From an uncultured Subdoligranulum sp. (GTDB taxonomy: Bacteria; Bacillota; Clostridia; Oscillospirales; Ruminococcaceae), in contig UQZO01000010.1 in NCBI GenBank assembly GCA_900545545.1, forward strand, positions 1 to 64,000: DNA of 64,000 nt. Reading direction: 5' to 3'. The notes under the pieces are model-generated. The model searched no databases. It was not told the DNA's origin and saw only the letters and a program-made list of their open reading frames with translations. This document shows positions 1 through 7,747 of this stretch, piece after piece; position 1 is the first letter of the stretch, and every line of letters starts with the position of its first letter. Both the position numbers and the translations under genes were made by a program.

Positions 1-100
1 CGATGTTCTGGCGGCGCTGGGTGGACAGGGCAATGGGGAAGCAGTCGCGGCTGACGGCTACAATGCCCAGACGGACTTCGGGGATGTTGGTGGATTGCAT
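1..100 (-). CDS. L-fucose/L-arabinose isomerase-like protein, N-terminal fragment
   Basis: Only the first 33 codons are in the window; the gene runs off the left edge. The fragment reads MQSTNIPEVRLGIVAVSRDC and continues with FPIALSTQRR. This resembles the start of clostridial fucose-isomerase family proteins, in which a beta strand (LGIVAVSRDCFP) opens the first Rossmann-like domain. The start is supported by an AGGGAGG ribosome site 8-9 bases upstream and by a good sigma-A promoter further upstream on the same strand. The family interconverts aldoses and ketoses such as fucose and fuculose, which fits the neighbouring sugar regulators. The assignment rests on a short stretch and is moderate. 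Confidence 0.55.
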   Translation of the reverse strand, partial: MQSTNIPEVRLGIVAVSRDCFPIALSTQRRQNI

Positions 101-213
101 GGCAGTTTTCCTCCCTAGGGTTGAATGTGTGGATGTATCAAAGGGCCGAAAACGGGGTTTGCCGGGGAATGCCCGTTTTCTTTTATAAACCTCTTTTACA
201 TAAGTTCTTTTTT

Positions 214-242
214 ATAATAGTCTTTTGCGGGTTTGGTGTCAA
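214..242 (-). promoter_or_regulatory. Sigma-A promoter of the isomerase-like gene
   Basis: On the minus strand a consensus -35 TTGACA (237-242) is followed after exactly 17 bases by TATTAT (214-219). Transcription would start near 207 and give a leader of about 105 bases. The leader contains a 9-bp inverted repeat GAAAACGGG/CCCGTTTTC at 148-180. Confidence 0.65.
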
Positions 243-305
243 TGTTCAAAACTGCCAAAAGAATGGGGCAAATCCCGTCTTTTTTCCCAAAAGACCGGCC
301 TTTGA

Positions 306-334
306 TTGACTTTTCCCCCGCCCTTGGCTAAGAT
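306..334 (+). promoter_or_regulatory. Sigma-A promoter of the ROK repressor gene
   Basis: TTGACT at 306-311, a 17-base spacer, then TAAGAT at 329-334, about 50 bases before the start codon. It points away from the isomerase promoter, so the 101-384 gap is a divergent control region. Confidence 0.55.
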
Positions 335-384
335 AAAAGGGAACATCCCCATGCTCCACTTTTGCCAAATTACGAGGGAAATTT

Positions 385-1518
385 ATGGAAAAGCTGCAAC
401 AAACCGCCACCGAGCGCCGCCGCCTGACCCGGAACCGGATCTACCGGTATCTCTACGAAGCGCCCGAGGGCCATTCCAAGCAGGAGATCGCCGACCATCT
501 GGCGCTGAGCCTGCCCACGGTCCACCAGAACCTGAGCGAGCTGATGCAGGCCGAGCTGGTGCGTGCCGACGGCGTGCAGGAATCCACCGGCGGACGGCGG
601 GCCGCCCGCCTTTGCGTGGCGGAAAACGCCCGCTTTGCGGTGGGGGTGTCGGTATCGGCGCAGCATTTCCGCATTCTGGCCGCCAACCTGCGGCTGGAGG
701 AGATCGCCTACCGCAAGGACGCCCACGAACCCACCACCGACCCCGCCGCCCTGGGCGCCCAGCTGGCGGCGGCGCTGGAGCGGTTCCTGACAGACTTCGG
801 CCTGAACCGGGAAAAGCTGCTGGGCGTGGGCATTGCCCTGCCCGGCGTGCTCAACGCCGCCCGGGACCGGCTGCTCACCGCCCCCACCCTGCCGCTGGAT
901 TCCCCCGATCTGCAGCCCCTGGCCCAGGCCATCCCCTACCCCACGGTGTTCCGCAACGATGCGGCCAGCGGCGGCTATGCCGAGTGGTTTGCCCGCACCG
1001 ACGCCGACAGCATCGCCTACCTTTCGCTGGAGGACGGTGTGGGCGGCGCCGTGCTGCTGGACGGCACCCCCTACGCCGGCGCCAACGGGCGCAGCGGAGA
1101 GTTCGGCCATATCTGCGTGCAGCCGGGGGGCCTGCCCTGCCGCTGCGGGCGGCAAGGCTGCCTGGAAGCCTACTGTTCCTCGGCCCGGATCTCCACCGAT
1201 CTCGGCATCACGGTGGAGCAGTTCTTTGCGGGGCTGGAGGCCGGCAACCTGGCCTACCGCACCCTGTGGGCGGACTATCTGCAGCACCTGGCCGTGGGCA
1301 TCGCGTCCATCCGCATGGTGCTGGACTGCACGGTGGTGCTGGGCGGGTATCTGGCCCAGTACCTGGCGCCCCATCTACCGGAACTGCGCCGCCTGGCCGC
1401 CGCCCGGGACCCCTTTGACGATACCGCCGACTATATCCGCCTTTGCCATTACCCCAAGCACGCCGTGCCGCTGGGGGTGGCGCTGCCCTTTATCCAGACT
1501 TTTCTGGCGGAGCTGTAA
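385..1518 (+). CDS. ROK-family transcriptional repressor (NagC/XylR type)
   Basis: The 377-residue protein begins with a winged helix-turn-helix (about residues 15-60; helix KQEIADHLALSLPTVHQNL) followed by a full ROK sugar-kinase-like domain from about residue 85. The ROK signatures are present: FRNDA near 189-193, GEFGH at 238-242 and the zinc-binding C-x-C-G-x-x-G-C-x-E motif at 252-261. The N-terminal DNA-binding domain marks it as a regulator rather than a kinase. It starts after a GAGGGAAATTT ribosome site. It is convergent with a ROK kinase gene and divergent from the isomerase-like gene, so it probably senses a sugar or sugar phosphate from this island. The ligand cannot be read from the sequence. 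Confidence 0.85.
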   Translation: MEKLQQTATERRRLTRNRIYRYLYEAPEGHSKQEIADHLALSLPTVHQNLSELMQAELVRADGVQESTGGRRAARLCVAENARFAVGVSVSAQHFRILAANLRLEEIAYRKDAHEPTTDPAALGAQLAAALERFLTDFGLNREKLLGVGIALPGVLNAARDRLLTAPTLPLDSPDLQPLAQAIPYPTVFRNDAASGGYAEWFARTDADSIAYLSLEDGVGGAVLLDGTPYAGANGRSGEFGHICVQPGGLPCRCGRQGCLEAYCSSARISTDLGITVEQFFAGLEAGNLAYRTLWADYLQHLAVGIASIRMVLDCTVVLGGYLAQYLAPHLPELRRLAAARDPFDDTADYIRLCHYPKHAVPLGVALPFIQTFLAEL

Positions 1519-1531
1519 CACTCCCCTGCAC

Positions 1532-1568
1532 AAAAAAGAACGGCCCCGCCGGGGGCCGTTCTTTTTTT
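1532..1568. terminator. Bidirectional intrinsic terminator
   Basis: A 10-bp perfect stem GAACGGCCCC/GGGGCCGTTC (1538-1547 with 1552-1561) has a T7 run on the plus side and an A6 run on the other. It can therefore end both the ROK repressor and the convergent ROK kinase transcripts. Confidence 0.9.
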
Positions 1569-1593
1569 CGTTCTTTTTCACCCTGATAAAAGG

Positions 1594-2475
1594 TTACAGT
1601 GTACACAGGCCCTGCATGGCCAGCACCGAGGTATCGGCCGCCACATGGACGGTGATGCCCAGCTCGCGGCAGAGTTCCTGCAGCGGAGTGCCGAACATGG
1701 CAAAGCTGCGGGTGATCTGGCCGCCCAGGCAGAGGCATTCCGGCCGGTAGCCGCGCAGGAAGGGTTCCAGCGCATCGTGCAGGCGGGTGCCGAACTCGGC
1801 AAAGCAGGCGGCCGCCGCCGCATCCCCTTCCGCCGTGCGCCGGGCCAGCTCGGCGCCTTCCATGGGGGTGCCCAGCCGCTGGGCCGTCAGTTCCATCAGG
1901 CCCCGCTTGGAGACAATATCGTCAATGCACTTGCCCAGGAAGGGGGTGGGGTAGATCTCGCCGCCTTCCGGCACGCCGGGGGTACCGGCGGGGGCAATGC
2001 CCTCGCCCAGGCAGAAGGCGCTGCCGCAGCCGGTGCCGATGCACACCGACATGGACCGGGCGCTGCCTTTGGCGTCGCCGTAATGGGTTTCGCCCAGGGC
2101 AAAGGCCGCCACATCGTTGACAAAGCGGATGTCATCGGGGCTGTCCAGCCAGCCGGGCAGCCGGGCGAACAGTTCCTCCCGCAGGCTGACGCCGTAGATG
2201 GACTCGTACTTGTCCAGCCCGCGGATGAGGCAGATGCCCTTTTCATAGTCAAAGGGGCCGGGGAAACCCAGGCGCAGGCCGCCGATCTTTTCCGGCGCGC
2301 CCTCCTGCTCTTTCAGGGTGCGGAACACCTCCGCAAAGTGCTGCAGGATCGTTTCCCGGTCGGCATGGGAATCCGCGGGGAAATGGCGCAGCGGCGTCAG
2401 CAGCTGCCCGTCGCAGACCACCGCGCCTTTCAGCTCGGTACCGCCGACGTCAAGACAAAGCATGGGAGTATCCAT
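1594..2475 (-). CDS. ROK-family sugar kinase
   Basis: This 293-residue protein has the phosphate-binding motif DVGGT at residues 9-13, the catalytic NDV motif in RFVNDVAAFALGE, and the second ATP-binding stretch around IGTGCGSAF. There is no DNA-binding domain, so it should be a cytoplasmic hexose or N-acetylhexosamine kinase. The usual zinc motif with CxCGxxGC is missing; the stretch GGEIYPTPFLGKCIDD occupies that place. In this context a likely substrate is GlcNAc, or another sugar released by the GH130, GH38 and GH20 enzymes downstream, but that is inference. Its start follows a ribosome site AAAGAAGGACGG. LacI-family and importer genes lie just upstream. Confidence 0.8.
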   Translation of the reverse strand: MDTPMLCLDVGGTELKGAVVCDGQLLTPLRHFPADSHADRETILQHFAEVFRTLKEQEGAPEKIGGLRLGFPGPFDYEKGICLIRGLDKYESIYGVSLREELFARLPGWLDSPDDIRFVNDVAAFALGETHYGDAKGSARSMSVCIGTGCGSAFCLGEGIAPAGTPGVPEGGEIYPTPFLGKCIDDIVSKRGLMELTAQRLGTPMEGAELARRTAEGDAAAAACFAEFGTRLHDALEPFLRGYRPECLCLGGQITRSFAMFGTPLQELCRELGITVHVAADTSVLAMQGLCTL

Positions 2476-2541
2476 AAAAACCGTCCTTCTTTCTGATGTT
2501 TGTAAAATTCCACCGCCGGGGGCGGTTGCTTCGGGAGGGTG

Positions 2542-3570
2542 TCAGGTTTTGTCGGCCAGCAGGCCGCGGTAGATCACTTCGGAGGAAACGTAGCCCACCT
2601 CCTGGGCCAGGCCGGGATGTTCCAGCAAAAAGAGGATCTTGCTGGCCAGCCGGGCGCCCAGAGTTTTGGGGCGGGTCTCCACCGTGGTGATGCGCTCGGC
2701 TACGTTGAGGTACTCGGCGTTGTTGTCGAAGCCGGTCAGCGCAATGCGGCCTTCGGGGTCGATGTTGTTTTCCTCATAATAGCGCTGGATAAAGTGGGCG
2801 ATATAGTCGCTGACGCAGACAAACCCGTCGGGCTGGGCGGGCAGCGACGCCAGAAAGGAGCTGATCTCCTCATAATGGGTGCGCAGCCCCAGGGCCCCGG
2901 TCATGGAGAGGGCGGGGTCCGGCGTAAGGCCCCGCTCGGCAAAGGCATCCAGAAAGCCCTGGTAGCGGTCGGTGTTGGTCTGGGCGTAGTTCACATCGCC
3001 CAGAAAGCCCAGCCGGGTATAGCCGCGGTCCAGCAGGCGGCCGGTGATCTGGCGGATGGGGGTGCGGCCTTCGATTAACAAAAGATCCCCGTGTAATTCC
3101 TCAAAAGACAGCGAGGGGATGGTATCCAGGTATACTTTGGGTAACGGCAGCTCGGTGAGCAGCTGCAGCAGCTGCCTGGAATAGACGTTGAGCACGATGA
3201 TGCCCTCCACCGAACCGTCGGTAAGGCTGGCGGGCAGCGTATACCCCTCTTTATAATAGGTTGGCAAGTAGGTATACATCAGGTTAACGTTCTGGGAGGA
3301 GAGATCCTTGGCGATCTGGTGGATGATCTGCATCCAGAACAGCGAGGATTCCGGCCGGCAGACCACCACCGCCACGTTGCGGCCGTGGGGCGCTTCCGGC
3401 GCGGCGGGCGCCGCAGCCCCCGCGGGAGCGTAGCACATTTCCCGGGCCTTTTCCTGGATTTGACGGCGCAGCGTATCGGAAACGCCGGGCCGGTTGTTCA
3501 ATGCCTTCCATACCGTGACACGGGATGTGGACAACGCATCGGCGATGTCCTGCATTGTCGGTTTGCACAT
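2542..3570 (-). CDS. LacI-family transcriptional repressor
   Basis: The 342-residue protein has the LacI headpiece at residues 5-55 (TMQDIADALSTSRVTVWKAL, with NNRPGVS for the hinge side) and a periplasmic-binding-protein-like sensor domain from about residue 60 to the end. It is transcribed away from the sugar importer operon, with a 335-base gap between them full of GTTAAC motifs. It is very likely the local repressor of the glycan operon and of itself. The shown start (MCKPTMQDIA) follows AAAAAGACAGGGGG; the internal Met6 is a possible alternative. The effector is unknown. Confidence 0.88.
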   Translation of the reverse strand: MCKPTMQDIADALSTSRVTVWKALNNRPGVSDTLRRQIQEKAREMCYAPAGAAAPAAPEAPHGRNVAVVVCRPESSLFWMQIIHQIAKDLSSQNVNLMYTYLPTYYKEGYTLPASLTDGSVEGIIVLNVYSRQLLQLLTELPLPKVYLDTIPSLSFEELHGDLLLIEGRTPIRQITGRLLDRGYTRLGFLGDVNYAQTNTDRYQGFLDAFAERGLTPDPALSMTGALGLRTHYEEISSFLASLPAQPDGFVCVSDYIAHFIQRYYEENNIDPEGRIALTGFDNNAEYLNVAERITTVETRPKTLGARLASKILFLLEHPGLAQEVGYVSSEVIYRGLLADKT

Positions 3571-3641
3571 GGCGGCAAGCCCCCTGTCTTTTTTACATTA
3601 CCTGTATTATAGCGCACCCCGCAGCAAAAGGCAATACATTG

Positions 3642-3657
3642 GTTAACATTTGTTAAT
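3642..3657. promoter_or_regulatory. Candidate LacI-family operator inside the repressor leader
   Basis: GTTAACATTTGTTAAT holds two GTTAA half-motifs and lies just downstream of the predicted lacI transcription start. It shares its half-site with the importer-side operator at 3827-3849, which suggests autoregulation. Confidence 0.45.
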
Positions 3658-3709
3658 CTGCCTCTCACCTTTTTGTTGACCTCGTTCATATTCTGGCTAC
3701 ATTTTTGGG

Positions 3710-3738
3710 TAATTATCACAAAATTTTTACAACGTCAA
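3710..3738 (-). promoter_or_regulatory. Sigma-A promoter of the LacI-family gene
   Basis: On the minus strand TTGACG (3733-3738) and TAATTA (3710-3715) are separated by 17 bases. The -35 lies in one arm of an 11-bp inverted repeat, TTTTTGTTGAC at 3670-3680 and GTCAACAAAAA at 3734-3744. Confidence 0.6.
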
Positions 3739-3770
3739 CAAAAAGTCTTGAAATTTGTGCAGTTTGACGG

Positions 3771-3799
3771 TTGACGAAACGGCGGTAACAGGTTAATAT
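3771..3799 (+). promoter_or_regulatory. Sigma-A promoter of the sugar importer operon
   Basis: TTGACG at 3771-3776, a 17-base spacer, then TAATAT at 3794-3799. It lies about 105 bases upstream of the first permease, and the operator-like repeats follow directly downstream. Confidence 0.65.
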
Positions 3800-3826
3800 T
3801 AAGCTAACAAATGAAAACGTAAGGGC

Positions 3827-3849
3827 TTAACATGTTAACTTTCGTTAAC
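3827..3849. promoter_or_regulatory. Operator-like GTTAAC repeat cluster downstream of the importer promoter
   Basis: The 12-bp palindrome TTAACATGTTAA (3827-3838) overlaps GTTAAC at 3834-3839, and a second GTTAAC follows at 3844-3849. Placed about 20 bases after the predicted start of transcription, it suits a LacI-type roadblock or repression site. Binding by the neighbouring regulator is inferred from position. Confidence 0.5.
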
Positions 3850-3905
3850 GCCGAAAAGTGAGAAGGAATCGAAAGCCCGCGCAATTCATCGAAAGGAGAA
3901 CCACC

Positions 3906-4877
3906 ATGAAAAAGGAGAAGACCGCAAGTGTTCCCGCAGCGCAGCACAAGCGCAGACACTGGTCGCGCGACGACACAGAGCTGACGCTGCTGGGGTTGCC
4001 CGCCACCATCTGGTTTGCGGTATTTTGCTACCTGCCCATGTTCGGCCTGATCATCTCGTTCAAAGATTTCAAGCTGGCACCGGGCAAAGGCTTCCTGACC
4101 AGCCTGTTCCAGAGTGACTGGTGCGGCTTCAAGAACTTCAACTTCTTCCTCAGCAGCAACACCTTCGGCATGCTGCTGCGCAACACCATCCTCTACAACC
4201 TGGTGTTCATCATCATCAACCTGGTGCTGCCGGTCACGCTGGCCATCCTCATCAACCAGCTGTACTCCAAGCGGGCCTCCAAGTGCTACCAGACGATGAT
4301 GTTCTTCCCCTACTTCATGTCCTGGGTCGTGGTCAGCTACTTCGTCTACGCCTTCCTGAACCCCGACAAGGGCCTGGCCAACAACATCATCACCGCCCTG
4401 GGCGGCGAAAAGGTCATGTGGTACTCCGCCCCCGTGTACTGGCCCTTCATCCTGGCGTTCATGTCCACCTGGAAGAGCCTGGGCTACAACATGGTCGTCT
4501 ACCTGGCCAGCATCACCGGCATCGACAACACCCTGTACGAAGCCGCCATCCTGGACGGCGCCACCAAGTGGCAGCAGGCCAAGTACATCACCATCCCCTC
4601 CATCAAACCCATGATCATCATGATGTTCATCCTGAACATCGGCAAGATCTTCTACTCCGACTTCGGCCTGTTCTACCAGGTGACCCAGGGCGTGCCCGCC
4701 TCGCTGTACAACGTGGCCAGCACCTTCGACACCTTCATCTACCAGGCCCTGCAGAGCCGCGCCAGCATCGGCCAGACCGCTGCCGCCGGCCTGTTCCAGG
4801 CAGCCTGCTGCTGCGTCACCATCCTGCTTGCCAACTTCATCGTTTCCAAGCTGGATCCTGACAGTGCCATCATCTAA
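3906..4877 (+). CDS. Carbohydrate ABC importer permease (LplB/PotB type)
   Basis: A 323-residue integral membrane protein with six predicted helices and the binding-protein-dependent permease EAA loop (EAAILDGATKWQQAKYITIP). An upstream in-frame ATG at 3858 exists, but the start at 3906 follows GAAAGGAGAACCACC and gives the usual short basic N-terminus. It pairs with the next permease and the lipoprotein. The operon order (LplB, YtcP, binding protein) is that of importers for oligosaccharides such as polygalacturonate fragments and mannosyl sugars. No ATPase gene lies nearby, so a shared MsmX/MsmK-type ATPase elsewhere must energise it. Confidence 0.88.
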   Translation: MKKEKTASVPAAQHKRRHWSRDDTELTLLGLPATIWFAVFCYLPMFGLIISFKDFKLAPGKGFLTSLFQSDWCGFKNFNFFLSSNTFGMLLRNTILYNLVFIIINLVLPVTLAILINQLYSKRASKCYQTMMFFPYFMSWVVVSYFVYAFLNPDKGLANNIITALGGEKVMWYSAPVYWPFILAFMSTWKSLGYNMVVYLASITGIDNTLYEAAILDGATKWQQAKYITIPSIKPMIIMMFILNIGKIFYSDFGLFYQVTQGVPASLYNVASTFDTFIYQALQSRASIGQTAAAGLFQAACCCVTILLANFIVSKLDPDSAII

Positions 4878-4892
4878 GGGAGGAGGAACAAC

Positions 4893-5858
4893 ATGACACT
4901 CGCTGAAAAACGCAAAGCCCGCAAAGAAGAAAAAGCCATCGAGCGGGAGGAAGCCCGTGCCACAGCGCACATGAACCAAATCAAACCCCTGACCAACGCG
5001 CTGTTCAACGTACTGTTCGCCATCCTCTCCTTCATCTGCCTGTTCCCCGTATTTTACGTGGTGATGATCTCGGTCAGCTCGGAGGAATCCATCCGCCTGA
5101 ACGGCTACGCCCTGTGGCCCGAGAGCTTCTCCAACAGCGCTTACATGTTCCTGTGGAACGAGCGCGGCACCATCTCCCACGCGCTGCTGATCTCTGTGAT
5201 CGTCACCGTCATCGGCACGGTGCTGGGCGTTCTGCTCACCACCAGCATGGGCTACGTGCTCTCCCGCCCGCAGTACCGTCTGCGCAACTTCTTCAACTGG
5301 GTCGTCTTTATCCCCATGATCTTCAACGGCGGCATGGTGGCCAGCTACGTGGTCATCGCCAACATGCTCCACCTCAACGACACCATCTGGTGCCTGATCC
5401 TGCCGTTGGCCGTTTCCAGTTTCAACGTCATCATATCCAAGACCTTCTTCCGCACCACCATCCCCGATTCCATCATTGAGTCGGCCAAGATCGACGGTGC
5501 TTCCCAGCTGACCATCTTCAGCCGCATCGTGGTGCCCATCTCCAAGCCTGTGTTCGCCACCATCGGTCTGTTCCTGACCTTCGGCTACTGGAACGACTGG
5601 TTCCAGTCCAGCCTGTACATTTCCAAGAACAACCTGATCAGCCTGCAGGCCCTGCTGAACAACATGATGAAGAACCTGGACTACATCGCCAACAACCCCT
5701 CTGCCGGCCTGAGCCTGCAGCAGTACCGCAACTCGATGCCCTCTGAATCGGTGCGTATGGCCATCGCCGTCGTCATCGTCATTCCCATCGCCTGCGCGTA
5801 CCCCTTCTTCCAGAAGTACTTCATCTCCGGTCTGACGATCGGTGCCGTCAAGGGCTGA
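4893..5858 (+). CDS. Carbohydrate ABC importer permease (YtcP/LplC type)
   Basis: The second permease, 321 residues, starts after a strong GGGAGGAGGAACAAC site 15 bases beyond the first permease stop. A charged N-terminus (EKRKARKEEKAIEREE) precedes six predicted helices. The EAA-like loop ESAKIDGASQLTIFSRIVVP near residue 200 is where the shared ATPase would dock. Together with the upstream gene it forms the membrane channel of one importer. Confidence 0.88.
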   Translation: MTLAEKRKARKEEKAIEREEARATAHMNQIKPLTNALFNVLFAILSFICLFPVFYVVMISVSSEESIRLNGYALWPESFSNSAYMFLWNERGTISHALLISVIVTVIGTVLGVLLTTSMGYVLSRPQYRLRNFFNWVVFIPMIFNGGMVASYVVIANMLHLNDTIWCLILPLAVSSFNVIISKTFFRTTIPDSIIESAKIDGASQLTIFSRIVVPISKPVFATIGLFLTFGYWNDWFQSSLYISKNNLISLQALLNNMMKNLDYIANNPSAGLSLQQYRNSMPSESVRMAIAVVIVIPIACAYPFFQKYFISGLTIGAVKG

Positions 5859-5918
5859 TGCCCTTCTTAACCAAGGTTTTCCATTTTCGGAATAACACTA
5901 TAGAAAAGGAGAAACAAC

Positions 5919-7421
5919 ATGAAAAAGCTTAACAAAGCACTTGCTCTGGGCATGGCCGGCACGATGGCGCTGAGCCTGGCTGCCTGCGGCGGCTCCACCA
6001 GCAGCTCCGCTGCCGCGACGGGTGACACCGCCTCCACCGATGAAGTGGTTACCCTTACCTGGGTCACCGTCGGTAACGGCCAGCCCACCAACTACGATGC
6101 CTGGCTGGAGCAGATCAACCCCTACCTGGAAGAAAAGATCGGCGTCAACCTGGACGTGCAGGTCGTTTCCTGGGGCGACTGGGACAACCGCCGCAACGTT
6201 ATCGTCAACACCAGCGGTGAGTACGACATCCTGTTCACCAACATGAACACCTACGTCAACGACGTACATATCGGCGCCTTTGCCGACATCAGCGAGCTGG
6301 TCAAGACCGCTACGCCCGACCTGTACGCCTCCATCCCCGAAGATTACTGGGAAGCCTGTGAGGTCGGCGGCCAGCTGTACGGCGTGCCCACCTACAAGGA
6401 CTCCTCCATCTCCGAGTACCTGGTCTTCGACAAGGAACTGGCCGAAAGCACCGGTTACACCATCCCCGAATCCATGGCCATGTCCGACCTGGGCACCCTG
6501 ACCGATACCCTGGCCGCCATGAAGGACGCCAAGGGCGAAGCTTCCTTCCCCATGAACAAGAACGGCGCCACCTGGGTTGCCTTTGAGTACGACAACATGG
6601 GCACCGGTCTGCTGCCCATCGGCGTGCGCTACAACGACACTTCCGCCACCGTTGTTCCCGTCCTGGAGCAGGAGGACATTCAGGCTTCTCTGGACACCTT
6701 CCACGAGTGGTATCAGGCCGGCATCATCAACTCTGATGCCGCCACCAAGCCCGAAGAGAACGCTTACAAGCCCTGCAGCGTAGCACAGGGTTGGTCCGGC
6801 GCCGCCATCACCAGCTGGGGTCCCCAGATGGGCGTTGAGGCTGCTGCCACCAAGCTGGGCCCCACCGTTATCTCCAACGATACCGTCCGCGGCTCTCTGA
6901 ACTGCATCTCCGCTAACTGCGCTTACCCCGAGAAGGCTCTGCAGCTGCTGGAACTGGTGAACACCGATTCTTACGTCCGTGACCTGCTGTACTACGGCGT
7001 GCAGGGCGAGAACTGGGATTACACCGACGACACCAAGGAATGGGTCCACAAGAACAACGCTGACTGGACCATGGCCGGTTACACCCAGGGCAGCTTCTTC
7101 ACCGTTACCCCCAGCGACGAGTTCGACTTCAACCAGTACGACGAGGTCAAGGAACTGAACGAGAACGCCGAGCCTTCCGTGCTGCTGGGCTTCACCCTGG
7201 ACACCACCAACTTCAAGGATCAGCTGGCCAACTGCGTCTCCATCTACGAGCGCTACAAGGGCGAACTGCTCTCCGGCACCCATCCCACCGATGAGATCGT
7301 GCCGCAGATCATGAACGAGATGCGTGCCGCCGGCTTCGACGACATCGTGGCTCAGTGCCAGGAGCAGGTCGACGCCTTCATGGCTTCCAACGGTGGCGCC
7401 ACTGCCGAAAGCGCCGAATAA
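5919..7421 (+). CDS. Extracellular sugar-binding lipoprotein of the ABC importer
   Basis: A 500-residue protein with a lipoprotein signal (MKKLNKALALGMAGTMALSL then the lipobox LAACG, Cys at about 23). A low-complexity Gly/Ser/Thr linker precedes a large type-1 solute-binding fold of the LplA/YtcQ kind. The length matches that family. It follows the two permeases and would capture the oligosaccharide outside the membrane. Its strong AAAAGGAGAAACAAC ribosome site and the weak hairpin after the gene are consistent with high expression. The sugar specificity is only suggested by the following mannose- and GlcNAc-related enzymes. Confidence 0.88.
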   Translation: MKKLNKALALGMAGTMALSLAACGGSTSSSAAATGDTASTDEVVTLTWVTVGNGQPTNYDAWLEQINPYLEEKIGVNLDVQVVSWGDWDNRRNVIVNTSGEYDILFTNMNTYVNDVHIGAFADISELVKTATPDLYASIPEDYWEACEVGGQLYGVPTYKDSSISEYLVFDKELAESTGYTIPESMAMSDLGTLTDTLAAMKDAKGEASFPMNKNGATWVAFEYDNMGTGLLPIGVRYNDTSATVVPVLEQEDIQASLDTFHEWYQAGIINSDAATKPEENAYKPCSVAQGWSGAAITSWGPQMGVEAAATKLGPTVISNDTVRGSLNCISANCAYPEKALQLLELVNTDSYVRDLLYYGVQGENWDYTDDTKEWVHKNNADWTMAGYTQGSFFTVTPSDEFDFNQYDEVKELNENAEPSVLLGFTLDTTNFKDQLANCVSIYERYKGELLSGTHPTDEIVPQIMNEMRAAGFDDIVAQCQEQVDAFMASNGGATAESAE

Positions 7422-7747
7422 GGCCGACTGAACTTTATCTGTAACCCACCCCTCTACATGTAAGGCCGTCGCTCAGCGCGGACAGGAGAAAACACACAAA
7501 GCGGCATTCCATCGCATCGCCGCTGCCATGATCGAACATGCATTGATCACCGTTTTCCTCCCCCCGTCGCCCTGCGGCGGCCTTTTTGACGGGAAACCCC
7601 GCAAAAATCCCGCTTTTTCTCCAGCTTTCTTTCTTGTGTTCCCCTTTTTTTACCGGCCGTTTTTGCACGGCCCACCGACCAAACCGACCCACGGGCCCCC
7701 GCGGCACCGTGTAACCATTCTTTACACCCCAATGCAGGAGGTTTATT
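7422..7747 (+). other. 326-base gap between binding protein and GH130; no gene seen
   Basis: I see no convincing coding sequence here; an open frame starting at 7528 overlaps the GH130 start and lacks family resemblance. A short GC stem CGCC-CTGC-GGCG followed by GCC and T5 (about 7568-7587) could be a weak terminator that lowers expression of the enzymes relative to the binding protein. No good promoter was found before 7748, so the enzymes may be transcribed by read-through. Confidence 0.4.
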
